DNA of 34,456 nt from Leptolinea sp. (GCA_012798535.1 JAAZMZ010000061.1:1-34456), one strand, 5' to 3'; counted from the stretch's first letter, positions 7,992 through 16,035 are shown. The notes: generated by a model from the letters alone, not told the origin. Made by a program: numbers and translations.

Positions 7992-8020
7992 TTGACTTTT
8001 GCGGATTGTTATTGTAGACT
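7992..8020 (+). promoter_or_regulatory. Promoter of the sugar importer operon
   Basis: TTGACT (7992-7997) and TAGACT (8015-8020) are separated by exactly 17 bases and fit a sigma-70 type promoter. The start point would be near 8027, at the edge of the operator ATAGCGTTAA. The transcript would have a leader of about 200 bases before the lipoprotein gene. Confidence 0.6.
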
Positions 8021-8027
8021 GACTACT

Positions 8028-8037
8028 ATAGCGTTAA
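8028..8037. promoter_or_regulatory. Second LacI-type operator, importer operon
   Basis: ATAGCGTTAA matches the operator at 6748-6757 (TTAGCGCTAA) at 8 of 10 positions, with the same CG centre. It lies just at the predicted +1 of the importer promoter, the usual place for repression. This ties the importer to the same LacI-family regulator as the uxaC operon. Confidence 0.6.
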
Positions 8038-8227
8038 CTCTATTTTCGCTTTGGAAGTTTTCCCCGGTCTCTTGCGAAATCTTCTTATTGATCTCGCCGG
8101 ATGACTCTAAACCTGTGAGGAGGTAGATGCGCTGAATCGATCCGTTCTTCCTGTTTGTACGCACCATTTGAACCTGTGTTTTTAAACCAAATCCCCCTTA
8201 ATTCCTATATTTTTAGAGAGGTCTCCC
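8038..8227 (+). promoter_or_regulatory. 5' leader of the importer operon with a two-codon ORF
   Basis: This is the roughly 190-base untranslated stretch of the importer transcript. It holds a strong Shine-Dalgarno sequence (GAGGAGG, 8117-8123) followed at 8127 by ATG CGC TGA, a Met-Arg-stop minimal ORF. The true lipoprotein start at 8228 has its own GAGAGG site. I recognise no riboswitch class here. Confidence 0.35.
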
Positions 8228-9418
8228 ATGAAAAAATCTGTATATTTGATGATGGCGATTGCCATACTCGTGTTAACTGCCTGCGGCCCGACCAGCAATC
8301 AGGCTCCAGCCGCGCCGGCCGCTCCCACATCAGCTCCGGCAGTTGCGGCAACCGAAGCGCCCGCTGCAGCACCCACCGAAGCTCCGGCTGTCAAACCGAC
8401 CGAACCGGCGGCGGCCGCCCCGGCGGAAGCTTCTGCGGCTAAAGAAGATTGCAGCACCATGCCGGCTCCCAAGCTGATGGATACGGTGCTCAAACCCACT
8501 GCCAAATCCACACCGATCACCATTGCCTATGTGCCCAATGTCATGAACACGCACTATCAAATGGTATTGAATGGTATCAAAGAACAAATCGAACGCTACG
8601 GTGGAGAAAAATTCGCCAAACTCCTTCTGCAGGTTCCCACCAGCAATACCACATCGATCAAGGAACAGGGTGATATTCTCGAGAATATGGTCCAGCAGAA
8701 AGTGGATGTGATCCTGCTGGCCACCGAGAGCGAAGAGGCCGAAATGCCTTATATGAAGGCCGCCGCCGAAGCCGGTATCCCCGTTTTCCTGTTCAATATG
8801 GCAGAACTGCGTCCGGATGATCCCTATTACGTTTCCATGATCGGTTACGACCAGAAGAACGCCGGTTATCTGATCGGCGAATGGGCAGTTAAACATTTTG
8901 GCGATAAACCCACCAAGGTGGCCATTCTGGAAGGTTTCCCCGGCGTGGTCAATTCAATGCGCCTGGATGGATTCAAGTGCGCCATTGAAGGCAAGTCCAA
9001 CTTTAATATTGTCGCCTCACAGGTGGCAGATTGGACGCGCGCCCAGGGACAGGCTGTTGCCGAGAATATCCTGACGGCCAACCCGGATATCAATTTCATG
9101 TTCGGCCTATATGACGAAATGTCACTAGGTGCCATCACTGCTATCAAAGAACGCAAGCTCCTGGATCAGATCGCCGTGGCCGGTTATGACAACACCAAAG
9201 ACGCCAATGCTTCCATTAAAGCCGGCGAAATGATGGTGACCGTCGACACCGCCGCCAAAGAAATGGGTATCAACCTGATCAAATCGGTAAAGACTTTCGT
9301 GGTCGACAATAAACCGGTTGACCGCATCGTCAATTCGAAGCTGGTCGTTTATGATCAATCCAACATCGGAACATTCGACGAAGAAAATTACATCTATGTA
9401 ACCCGCCAACCGGAATAA
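8228..9418 (+). CDS. Sugar ABC transporter substrate-binding lipoprotein (RbsB-like)
   Basis: This is a 396-residue exported lipoprotein. A short signal peptide ends in the lipobox LTAC, with Cys19 as the lipid-modified residue. An Ala/Pro/Thr-rich linker runs to about residue 75, followed by a Peripla_BP_4 sugar-binding domain ('ITIAYVPNVMNTHYQMVLNG' to about residue 390). Such linkers are common in lipoproteins of Chloroflexota. The protein would capture the sugar or sugar acid at the cell surface for the permease and ATPase encoded next. It is the first gene of the operon, with its own promoter and a LacI-type operator upstream. A strong hairpin separates it from the ATPase gene, which would allow a higher dose of binding protein. 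The ligand is unknown; a uronate, aldonate or their lactone fits the context. Confidence 0.92.
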   Translation: MKKSVYLMMAIAILVLTACGPTSNQAPAAPAAPTSAPAVAATEAPAAAPTEAPAVKPTEPAAAAPAEASAAKEDCSTMPAPKLMDTVLKPTAKSTPITIAYVPNVMNTHYQMVLNGIKEQIERYGGEKFAKLLLQVPTSNTTSIKEQGDILENMVQQKVDVILLATESEEAEMPYMKAAAEAGIPVFLFNMAELRPDDPYYVSMIGYDQKNAGYLIGEWAVKHFGDKPTKVAILEGFPGVVNSMRLDGFKCAIEGKSNFNIVASQVADWTRAQGQAVAENILTANPDINFMFGLYDEMSLGAITAIKERKLLDQIAVAGYDNTKDANASIKAGEMMVTVDTAAKEMGINLIKSVKTFVVDNKPVDRIVNSKLVVYDQSNIGTFDEENYIYVTRQPE

Positions 9419-9442
9419 ACACTTATCGGTAGTGTTCCACAT

Positions 9443-9478
9443 AATAAGGCGGGGTGGGGTAACCTGCCCCGCCTTATT
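9443..9478. terminator. Intra-operon hairpin (attenuator or mRNA stabiliser)
   Basis: AATAAGGCGGGG (9443-9454) and CCCCGCCTTATT (9467-9478) form a perfect 12-bp GC-rich stem with a 12-base loop, 24 bases after the binding-protein stop codon. It is followed by GATTAAAAAA instead of a T-run. It probably gives partial termination, or protects the 3' end of the binding-protein message from decay. Confidence 0.65.
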
Positions 9479-9578
9479 GATTAAAAAACCGGAACAGGTT
9501 ACAAAATTAGTAGTAATGTCATCAAGTATGATCCCGGTAAGATTCGCGGGAAAACAGATCACTGTGAGGAACACATCT

Positions 9579-11099
9579 TTGGAACAGACACCGGTATTAG
9601 AATTAAAGAATATATCCAAATCATTTTCCGGTAACCGCGTGTTGGATGAAATCAATCTGAAACTCGGGCACGGGGAAGTCCTTGGCATCATCGGGGAGAA
9701 TGGAGCCGGAAAATCCACCCTGATAAAAATCATCTGCGGGGTATACAACCTCGATCAGGGCGAGATATTTTTTGATGGGGAAAAAGTTGAATTTCAAAAT
9801 CCAGAGCAATCCCGCAACCGGGGCATCAGCACCATCTATCAGGAATTGAGCCTTTTTCCCAGTCTGACCGTCGCCCAGAACATTTTCATCGCCCGCGAAC
9901 TGGATCAAACCGGCATACACGGGATAATCTCACCTATCGATAATCGGAAGATGGAAGCAGAAGCCCGCCGCATCCTCCATGATGTCCTGGGGACGGATAT
10001 TAATATCCACAGTCTCGTCGAGAATCTCTCTATGGCAGAAAAACAGCTGGTGGAAATCGCCCGGGCGCTGTACTCTCAATCCCGGATCATCATTATGGAT
10101 GAACCCACCACTGCACTGGAAGCCAGGGAAAAAGAGCAATTATTTCAAATTATTCGGGATGTAAAGAAAATTGGAACATCTGTAATTTTCGTCTCTCATT
10201 ATCTGCAGGAAGTCATGAAGATTTGCGATCATATCTTTGTTCTGCGAGACGGACAATGCGTATTGGATAAACCCGCGGACGAAACGTCGGTAGAGAATAT
10301 GATCAAAGCCATGATCGGTCGGTCTCTGGAAAAACAATACCCCAAAGAGATCGTACCGATTGGAGAAAAAGTTCTTTCCGTCAAGAATCTGACCAGAAAG
10401 AAGGTCTTTCAGGATGTTTCGTTTGAACTGCATGAAGGCGAGATCATCGGGATTGTCGGCCTGGTGGGTTGCGGGAAGAACGAATTGATCCGCGCGATGT
10501 TCGGCATCGACCGGTTTGATAGCGGGAGCATCGAAACTCGCAGAAAACGCTATCCCTCGATCACAATCAACGACGCCATGCGCGATCGGATCGCCTTCAT
10601 TCCGGCCGACCGAAAAACGGAGGGTATTTTTGGGATCAAGAGTGTCAAATGGAATATGCTGATCTCGGCTCTCGATCTGATCATCAAGAACTCATGGATA
10701 TCCTACCGGAGTGAAAACCGGCTGGCCAATGGATATATCGACAAGTTGAAGATCAAAACCGGATCCTCTTCCCAGACGATTGCCAGCCTGAGTGGCGGTA
10801 ACCAGCAGAAAGTTCTCCTTGCCAGGTGGTTCCTGACTGATCCGCAAATCCTGCTTCTTGAAGATCCAACCCGCGGTATCGATGTGAGTGTGAAAACTGA
10901 AGTCTATAAACTGCTGATCGAATTTGCAAAAAAAGGGAACGCTGTTGTGCTGGTCTCATCGGATGAAGAAGAGGTCGTGGGTATATGCGACCGAGTAATC
11001 GTGCTGCATAAAGGACGCGTTTCCGCCAATGTAAAGACTTCTGAAACCAGTGTGGAACAGATCAAAATTTATTCTGAAATATCAGGTGAACAACAATGA
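9579..11099 (+). CDS. Sugar ABC transporter ATP-binding protein, two nucleotide-binding domains (RbsA/MglA type)
   Basis: This cytoplasmic ATPase powers uptake by the adjacent permease. Domain 1 has Walker A GENGAGKST (about residues 39-47), the signature-like LSMAEKQLVEIARAL and Walker B IIIMDEPTTAL. Domain 2 has the degenerate Walker A GLVGCGKNE and the signature LSGGNQQKVLLAR before LLLEDPTRGID, as in ribose-type importers. The frame is open back to 9432, but that stretch contains the intergenic hairpin. I place the start at TTG 9579, 8 bases after GAGGA, which gives 506 residues, normal for this family. An ATG at 9516 is an alternative. It overlaps the permease gene by 4 bases (ATGA). Confidence 0.93.
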   Translation: MEQTPVLELKNISKSFSGNRVLDEINLKLGHGEVLGIIGENGAGKSTLIKIICGVYNLDQGEIFFDGEKVEFQNPEQSRNRGISTIYQELSLFPSLTVAQNIFIARELDQTGIHGIISPIDNRKMEAEARRILHDVLGTDINIHSLVENLSMAEKQLVEIARALYSQSRIIIMDEPTTALEAREKEQLFQIIRDVKKIGTSVIFVSHYLQEVMKICDHIFVLRDGQCVLDKPADETSVENMIKAMIGRSLEKQYPKEIVPIGEKVLSVKNLTRKKVFQDVSFELHEGEIIGIVGLVGCGKNELIRAMFGIDRFDSGSIETRRKRYPSITINDAMRDRIAFIPADRKTEGIFGIKSVKWNMLISALDLIIKNSWISYRSENRLANGYIDKLKIKTGSSSQTIASLSGGNQQKVLLARWFLTDPQILLLEDPTRGIDVSVKTEVYKLLIEFAKKGNAVVLVSSDEEEVVGICDRVIVLHKGRVSANVKTSETSVEQIKIYSEISGEQQ

Positions 11100-12079
11100 T
11101 CAACACAAAGAATCAAAACCAGAATCGGATAACCAGCATTTTTCGATCCGTTTTTTCCATAAGCGGCATAGGGGTGATCATTGCTTTCACCGTGCTGGTC
11201 ATGTATTTGAGTCTGGCCAGTCCCAATTTTCTAACCACATCCAACATCATGATCGTGATCCGTCAGGCGGTCTTTGTCGCCTTGATGGCCATCGGTATGA
11301 CCTTCATCATTGCGGAAGGCGCGATCGATCTATCCGTGGGAGCGACGCTAGGCATCAGCGGGATCATGGTGGCTGCACTGATCCTGGCGGGTGTGAATAT
11401 TTATCTGGCGGTAGTGATCACGTTATTGTTTGGTATTTTAATCGGCCTTATCAACGGCCTGCTGGTCACCCAATTACACATGCCTTATTTCATCGCCACG
11501 CTGGGTACATTAAGTATCATGCGCGGTCTGATCCTGATGTATACCAACGGGATTCCCCTCTATGGATTGCGCTTCCCGGAATTTCAGTACCTCGCCCAGG
11601 GATTCATCGGCCCCATCCCTGTTCCTATCTTCATCCTCTTTGCCGCTCTATTGATCTTTCTGTACGTCATGAATCGCACCAAACTGGGACGGTACACGCT
11701 GGCCATCGGCACCAACCGCGAGGCGGCCCGGCTGGTGGGCATCAACATCCCGAAAATTGAATTGATCCTGTTCTCATTGACCGGTTTTTTGAGTGCACTG
11801 GCAGGTATTTTATTGACCTCCCGCACCGAGGCGGCCGTTCCGACTGCCGGCTCAGGGTACGAGCTGGATGTGATCGCGGCTGTGGTGATCGGCGGAACCA
11901 GCATGACGGGCGGCAAGGCCAATCTCATCGGCACGATTATTGGCGCCATTCTGATGACCACCATCCGCAACGGATTGAACCTTTTGGGGATCAATGCCCT
12001 GCTGCACCAGGTGGTGATCGGCATCTTCATTTTGATCGCTGTAGGAATCGACAGCCGTATTTCAACGAAAAAGTCATAA
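11096..12079 (+). CDS. Sugar ABC transporter permease (RbsC-like)
   Basis: This 327-residue integral membrane protein is made almost wholly of hydrophobic segments, as in the BPD_transp_2 family. 'IGMTFIIAEGAIDLSVGA' is the conserved N-terminal block. 'AIGTNREAARLVGINI' in the cytoplasmic loop is the ATPase-contact (EAA-like) region, and 'VIGGTSMTGGKANLIGTIIGA' precedes the last helices. It forms the membrane channel, probably as a homodimer with the double-domain ATPase. Its start overlaps the ATPase stop by 4 bases, so the two are translationally coupled. The substrate is undetermined. Confidence 0.95.
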   Translation: MINTKNQNQNRITSIFRSVFSISGIGVIIAFTVLVMYLSLASPNFLTTSNIMIVIRQAVFVALMAIGMTFIIAEGAIDLSVGATLGISGIMVAALILAGVNIYLAVVITLLFGILIGLINGLLVTQLHMPYFIATLGTLSIMRGLILMYTNGIPLYGLRFPEFQYLAQGFIGPIPVPIFILFAALLIFLYVMNRTKLGRYTLAIGTNREAARLVGINIPKIELILFSLTGFLSALAGILLTSRTEAAVPTAGSGYELDVIAAVVIGGTSMTGGKANLIGTIIGAILMTTIRNGLNLLGINALLHQVVIGIFILIAVGIDSRISTKKS

Positions 12080-12109
12080 CCGCACCATTCTTCTAGAAAG
12101 GACATCTCC

Positions 12110-13036
12110 ATGGAAAAATTTGAGATCATCGACGCGCACGCGCACATATTCAAAATCATCTACGGTTTTGGACCCCGCGGAGAGTCCACACCCATCGGGA
12201 AAGGTACGGTGCGCTGGGCTAACGGTGAGACGACGAAGTTGCTGCCCGAAGAATATGGCGACGCTTCTTTCCCCTATGAAATCCTGATCAAAGCCATGGA
12301 TGATGCCGGGGTGGATAAAGCCGTTCTGTTGCAGGGTTCCTATTATGGGTTCGATAACGAGTATGTACATGAAGCCCAGAGGAAATACCCTGAACGTCTG
12401 ATCGGCATGGGCACTTTTGACCCATACTGCCTGGACTGGCAGACGATCATGCACCGTTTGATCGATGAATTGCACTTCCGCGGTTTCAAATTCGAGATCA
12501 GTTCAGCCAATGGTCTGATGGGATATCATCCGGATTTCCGCATCGACGGTGAGCGGATGCAGCCCATCTATAAATATTGTGCGGAACGCGGGCTGACCAT
12601 CAGTCTTGATCTGGGCACCTTCGAAGAAGACAGCTTCCAGGTGGCCGGCGTGGCACGCATGGCGCAGAAATATCCCGAAATTCCCTTCGTCATCGAGCAT
12701 CTGTTCTTCCCCCGCCAGGATCATTTCAAGGAAGTCCGCGAGAATCTGGAGCTTGTCAGGGATTATCCGAATGTGAACGTTTCTCTGGCGACCGTACCCT
12801 TCAGCACCTGGCCGGAAAAGTACCCCTTCCCCTCCGCCTGCCGCTACATCACCCTGGCGAAAGAAGTGCTCGGGGTGGAACGCCTCCTTTGGGGAACAGA
12901 CATCCCATCCGTGGTGGTCTATTCACCCTACCGTGATCTGGCCCGCTATATTCAGGAAGCGGACATCCTGTCACCCGAAGAGCAGAGGCTGGTGTTCTCG
13001 GGAAACGCCCGGCGTGTTTACAGGATCGTGGATTGA
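12110..13036 (+). CDS. Amidohydrolase-2 family metal-dependent hydrolase (candidate sugar lactonase)
   Basis: This 308-residue TIM-barrel protein belongs to the Amidohydrolase_2 family. 'DAHAH' (8-12) gives the first two metal-ligand histidines, His197 lies in 'IEHLFF', and Asp264 in 'WGTDIPS' is the strand-8 catalytic Asp. The position after strand 5, often His, appears to be Asp167 in 'SLDLGT'. Families of this type include lactonases for rhamnono-, fucono- and 2-pyrone-4,6-dicarboxylate lactones, and decarboxylases. It sits 30 bp behind the sugar permease with AGAAAGGA ahead of its ATG. Hydrolysis of an imported aldono- or uronolactone, feeding the uxaC operon, is a reasonable but unproven role. 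Confidence 0.82.
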   Translation: MEKFEIIDAHAHIFKIIYGFGPRGESTPIGKGTVRWANGETTKLLPEEYGDASFPYEILIKAMDDAGVDKAVLLQGSYYGFDNEYVHEAQRKYPERLIGMGTFDPYCLDWQTIMHRLIDELHFRGFKFEISSANGLMGYHPDFRIDGERMQPIYKYCAERGLTISLDLGTFEEDSFQVAGVARMAQKYPEIPFVIEHLFFPRQDHFKEVRENLELVRDYPNVNVSLATVPFSTWPEKYPFPSACRYITLAKEVLGVERLLWGTDIPSVVVYSPYRDLARYIQEADILSPEEQRLVFSGNARRVYRIVD

Positions 13037-13085
13037 ACCGGAGAGTTCTCCGTCTTCAAGTAAATCTCTACAGGAGCGGGATGCT

Positions 13086-13916
13086 ATGCTGGAAATAAGT
13101 TGTCTGGTGGATAATACCGCTCAACAAGGCTCGCCCTTCTGGGCAGAGCACGGCCTGGCTTTCGTGATCAAAACGCCTGACAGGCAGATCCTCTTCGATA
13201 CTGGACAAAGCGGTGTTGTGCTGGAACATAATGCCGCCTTGATGGGTATCGAGCTGAACCGCACGGACGCGCTGGTGCTCAGTCACGCGCACTTTGACCA
13301 TACCGGCGGGCTGGAGAGGCTCATGACTCATGTATTTCCGGGTTTACCGTTGTTTGCCAATGCTGATTTCTTTCAAGAACGATTTCATACGGTCAACGGC
13401 CAGCCCGAATCCATCGGTATTCCTATTTCAAGAGAAAAAATCACAAATTTCTTCGATATCCACCTGGAGAAAATGCCGGCCGGAGTTGTTCCCGGGATTT
13501 GGACCACGGGTGAGATCACAGACCGGTCAGAGTTCGAAGGACGCAGCAAGCATCATGTGATCCGGAGTAAAGGGGAATGGCAGCCGGATCCGTACCTGGA
13601 CGATCTTTCTCTAGTATTGGATACCCGGGAGGGATTGATCCTCCTGTGCGGCTGTTGTCATGCAGGGCTGCTCAACACGCTGGCGCATGTTCAGAAAATT
13701 TTCAACAGACCGGTGAAAACGATCATCGGCGGCACGCATTTGATCAGCGCCTCAACCGAAAACTTGAAACACTCCATTGATATTCTGAATAAGTATGACG
13801 AGATACAACTGTTCCCCAACCACTGCACGGGAGAGCAAGCCCGTCTCACATTGATTAGTGCGTTGGGCGGCCGCGTGCATTCATGCCCGGCCGGCACCGT
13901 TCTGAAATTTGAATGA
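13086..13916 (+). CDS. MBL-fold metallo-hydrolase, COG1237-like
   Basis: This 276-residue metallo-beta-lactamase-fold protein has the metal motif HAHFDH (67-72) after 'DALVLS', then 'LCGCCHAG' with a further His, and 'IGGTHL' near the C-terminus. This motif order matches COG1237 (the group that includes the archaeal ribofuranosyl-aminobenzene phosphate synthase-like hydrolases). Members hydrolyse esters, lactones or phosphate esters; the substrate here is unknown. The frame is open upstream, but ATG 13086 has GGAG 9 bases ahead and starts the conserved domain. It is the last gene of the importer operon, just before a strong terminator. Together with the preceding amidohydrolase it gives two hydrolases in one sugar operon. 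Confidence 0.85.
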   Translation: MLEISCLVDNTAQQGSPFWAEHGLAFVIKTPDRQILFDTGQSGVVLEHNAALMGIELNRTDALVLSHAHFDHTGGLERLMTHVFPGLPLFANADFFQERFHTVNGQPESIGIPISREKITNFFDIHLEKMPAGVVPGIWTTGEITDRSEFEGRSKHHVIRSKGEWQPDPYLDDLSLVLDTREGLILLCGCCHAGLLNTLAHVQKIFNRPVKTIIGGTHLISASTENLKHSIDILNKYDEIQLFPNHCTGEQARLTLISALGGRVHSCPAGTVLKFE

Positions 13917-13930
13917 CCGCATAAAAAAAG

Positions 13931-13963
13931 AGACCCTCAGGATTTTTGAAACCCTGAGGGTCT
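13931..13963. terminator. Bidirectional terminator, importer operon / flavodoxin gene
   Basis: AGACCCTCAGG (13931-13941) and CCTGAGGGTCT (13953-13963) make a perfect 11-bp stem. Minus-strand transcripts run into TCTTTTTTT right after the stem, a strong terminator for the flavodoxin-like gene. Plus-strand transcripts meet TATAGAATAATC, a weaker stop for the importer operon. Confidence 0.88.
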
Positions 13964-13985
13964 TATAGAATAATCTATCGGTAAT

Positions 13986-14462
13986 CTACAGATTCAACGC
14001 TTTAACCAGTTGCGCCACGCGTTTACCCAGGGACTGACAGCCTTTCAGGCTGGGCGCATCCGGTTTGCCGATGGCCACGGCGCCAAAATGGGGCGATGAG
14101 GAATCGCCCTGTACGATCATCCCGTGCACCAGCAGCATCTGAATGATGGTCAGCACGGTGGCCTCGTTGCCGCCGCCCAGTTTTCCCGAGGAGGCGAAAG
14201 CTCCACCGACCTTGCCTTTCAGCTTTCCATGGATTTTCACCGACCGGTCGAACAGGTCTTTGGTCTTGCCGGCGACAATGCCGTAGGAAGTGTAGGTGCC
14301 CACAATGATCCCCGCCGCGTTGAGCATGTCATCAATGGAGACATCTTCCACGGCCTTCAATTTGACATCAACTCCGGCATCTTTTACACCATCAGAAACG
14401 GCTTCCGCCATTTGTTTTGTATTTCCCGTCTTCGATTCATAGCTTACCAGTACATAGCTCAT
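13986..14462 (-). CDS. Flavodoxin-like protein
   Basis: This 158-residue single-domain flavoprotein has the N-terminal phosphate-binding loop 'YESKTGNTKQMAEAV', the isoalloxazine-contact loop 'IIVGTYTSYGIVAGKTKDLF' and the third loop 'SSGKLGGGNEATVLTIIQ'. These put it in the flavodoxin/WrbA-like NAD(P)H:quinone oxidoreductase group, which binds FMN and carries electrons or reduces quinones. It is a single gene with its own terminator. A putative RBS (AAAGGGATGG on the coding strand) lies ahead of ATG 14462. The physiological partner is not evident. Confidence 0.9.
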   Translation of the reverse strand: MSYVLVSYESKTGNTKQMAEAVSDGVKDAGVDVKLKAVEDVSIDDMLNAAGIIVGTYTSYGIVAGKTKDLFDRSVKIHGKLKGKVGGAFASSGKLGGGNEATVLTIIQMLLVHGMIVQGDSSSPHFGAVAIGKPDAPSLKGCQSLGKRVAQLVKALNL

Positions 14463-14532
14463 TTTGATCCATCCCTTTCATTTTAATAAAACCATTATAA
14501 CGAGATACCAGAACAATTCGGTTTGTTCAGTG

Positions 14533-15354
14533 TCAATTCAATGAGGCATCCGCCTGCGGCCAATCAAACATCAGATAACGTGTATATCCGTGCTTTTCCA
14601 CACCATAGATACGCCCGGAAGATGGTTGCGGACAGCCCGGTTCATCCACCACTTTCGCGCTCGTGCCGTACGCTCCGACCGGATTGAATACCAGACGTCC
14701 GTCCCGGCAAATCCAGGTTTCCAACAGGTAGGATTCCTGCTCGGAATCATCACCTGCTTTTAGAATCAGCGGGGTCCAGCTTACGGTCACTTCATCACCC
14801 GCACGTTCGGCTTTGGCGTATTCCAACTCTTTGTAATAAGGCGACCAGGGCAGCCGGATCGCAAGCGGATTCACCGGCGGCACGGCAGTGATATCTCCCT
14901 CAACATCCATGAAATCCAGGTTCATCCAGCAGGGATTATCACCTCCGATAGCCTGCACTTCGATGTATCCGGTATCCGCCATATAACCGATGATATCCAG
15001 ACGGTTGCCCTTGAGCAGGCCGTATTTATACAGGTAGGCTTTGGAAGGGCCGTAATAACAGTTCACATGCGGCTGGTTGACCACTCCTCTGAGGATGGTA
15101 TAGACGGGTTCTGGGGTAAACGTGGGGGTTTCTGTAGGGGTGAGAGTCGGCGTGTCCGTCGGGGTGAGAGTCGGGGTGTCCGTCGGTTCAGGAGTAAACG
15201 TGGCCGAAGGCAGCGGTGTAAAGGTTGGCGTGGTTGTCGGGATCAGAGTTTCTGTTGGCGGGAGCGGGATCGGCGTGGAGGTCGTAGACGGAACGGCATG
15301 CGAACAGGCGGCAAGTATCAGGATGAACGTCAATGAATACAATATCTGCTTCAA
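14533..15354 (-). CDS. Lipoprotein with Thr/Pro-rich repeat linker and SH3-like domain
   Basis: This 273-residue exported lipoprotein has a signal peptide ending in LAAC (Cys17), then a linker of about 65 residues made of TPT-type repeats ('TDTPTLTP'). The globular part, from about residue 85, begins 'LRGVVNQPHVNCYYGPSKAY', which resembles a bacterial SH3 domain. A C-terminal half with paired cysteines ('ETWICRDG', 'EPGCPQ') follows. Such T/P linkers are typical of Chloroflexota cell-surface proteins and probably span the cell wall. The linker is encoded by a 24-bp tandem repeat. Function is unknown; a role in binding cell wall or extracellular ligand is inferred from the SH3-like fold. Confidence 0.85.
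   Translation of the reverse strand: MKQILYSLTFILILAACSHAVPSTTSTPIPLPPTETLIPTTTPTFTPLPSATFTPEPTDTPTLTPTDTPTLTPTETPTFTPEPVYTILRGVVNQPHVNCYYGPSKAYLYKYGLLKGNRLDIIGYMADTGYIEVQAIGGDNPCWMNLDFMDVEGDITAVPPVNPLAIRLPWSPYYKELEYAKAERAGDEVTVSWTPLILKAGDDSEQESYLLETWICRDGRLVFNPVGAYGTSAKVVDEPGCPQPSSGRIYGVEKHGYTRYLMFDWPQADASLN
15137..15184. repeat. 24-bp tandem repeat coding the Thr/Pro linker
   Basis: Two adjacent 24-base units (15137-15160 and 15161-15184) differ at one base only, and degenerate partial units flank them. They encode the TPTLTPTD repeats of the lipoprotein linker. Such in-frame repeats can change copy number without breaking the gene. Confidence 0.8.
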
Positions 15355-15426
15355 GGTGGTTTCTCCCGGCGGCGCGTGTGATGTAGAATAATTCTATCCT
15401 GTTTAAAAAGGTAGACCTAACGCCAG

Positions 15427-16035
15427 ATGATCAGATATGCCAGGATTGAAGATATTCCGGATATTGCCGATGTCCATCTGAGAGCCCTTCCGGAGGATCT
15501 CCTGCCCCGGCTGGGCCGCTCCTATCTGGTCAAAGAATTCTATCCGCAGGTCTTTCGGTGCGCGGACACCTTCACCCTGGTCAATGAAGAGAACAACCGG
15601 GTAAACGCCTTCTGCATTTTCGCGGGTGACAGCCGCGCGCTCACAGGCCAGATCATGCGCAAAAAAATCAGGCTGGCCGGCTATCTGGCGGTCAGTCTGG
15701 TGAAAGATCTCCGCGTGTTCAATGAAGTGATCGCCATCCTCAAGGGTTCCAGGATCGAGCTGAACGCGGGAGAAGGCGATCATTTGAATGCCGGTCTGCC
15801 TGAGATCTATATCATCGCCACAGACCCGCGGTTCCAGAGCCGGGGTCTGGGCAGGGAAATCATCGAAAAAGGGTGGAACATTCTTTCAGCGCGGTATCCT
15901 GCCCTGCTGGTACGCACCTCGGCCAGGCGGGCGAGGGATTTTTATTTGCGGTTCGGATTCAGGATATTTGGTTATGAATTTCGGGGAAAGAGAAAGCTGA
16001 ATTTGTTGATCTACGAGCCTGCAAAAAGCGGGTGA
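15427..16035 (+). CDS. GNAT-family N-acetyltransferase
   Basis: This 202-residue protein has the GNAT acyl-CoA fold. It begins 'MIRYARIEDIPDIADVH', the typical first strand and helix. The acetyl-CoA pyrophosphate loop is 'DPRFQSRGLGREII' (the Q/RxxGxG/A motif) near residues 136-149, and the last strands follow 'ARDFYLRFGFRIFGYEF'. It would transfer an acetyl group from acetyl-CoA to an amine of a small molecule or protein; the acceptor is unknown. It is divergent from the lipoprotein gene and stands alone. Confidence 0.88.
   Translation: MIRYARIEDIPDIADVHLRALPEDLLPRLGRSYLVKEFYPQVFRCADTFTLVNEENNRVNAFCIFAGDSRALTGQIMRKKIRLAGYLAVSLVKDLRVFNEVIAILKGSRIELNAGEGDHLNAGLPEIYIIATDPRFQSRGLGREIIEKGWNILSARYPALLVRTSARRARDFYLRFGFRIFGYEFRGKRKLNLLIYEPAKSG

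Noticed and set aside
8038..8227. Riboswitch in the importer leader
   Set aside because: I searched by eye for known conserved riboswitch cores and paired elements and found none. The only clear signals are the Shine-Dalgarno and the two-codon ORF.
9432..9578. N-terminal extension of the ABC ATPase gene
   Set aside because: The 49 extra codons run through the intergenic hairpin, are not like the start of any RbsA-type protein, and lack an RBS.
12933..13085. N-terminal extension of the MBL-fold hydrolase gene
   Set aside because: These codons overlap the end of the amidohydrolase gene in another frame. The RBS and the conserved domain start support ATG 13086.
15137..15184. Repeats considered as a CRISPR array
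   Set aside because: The two units are contiguous, in frame and coding, with no spacers.
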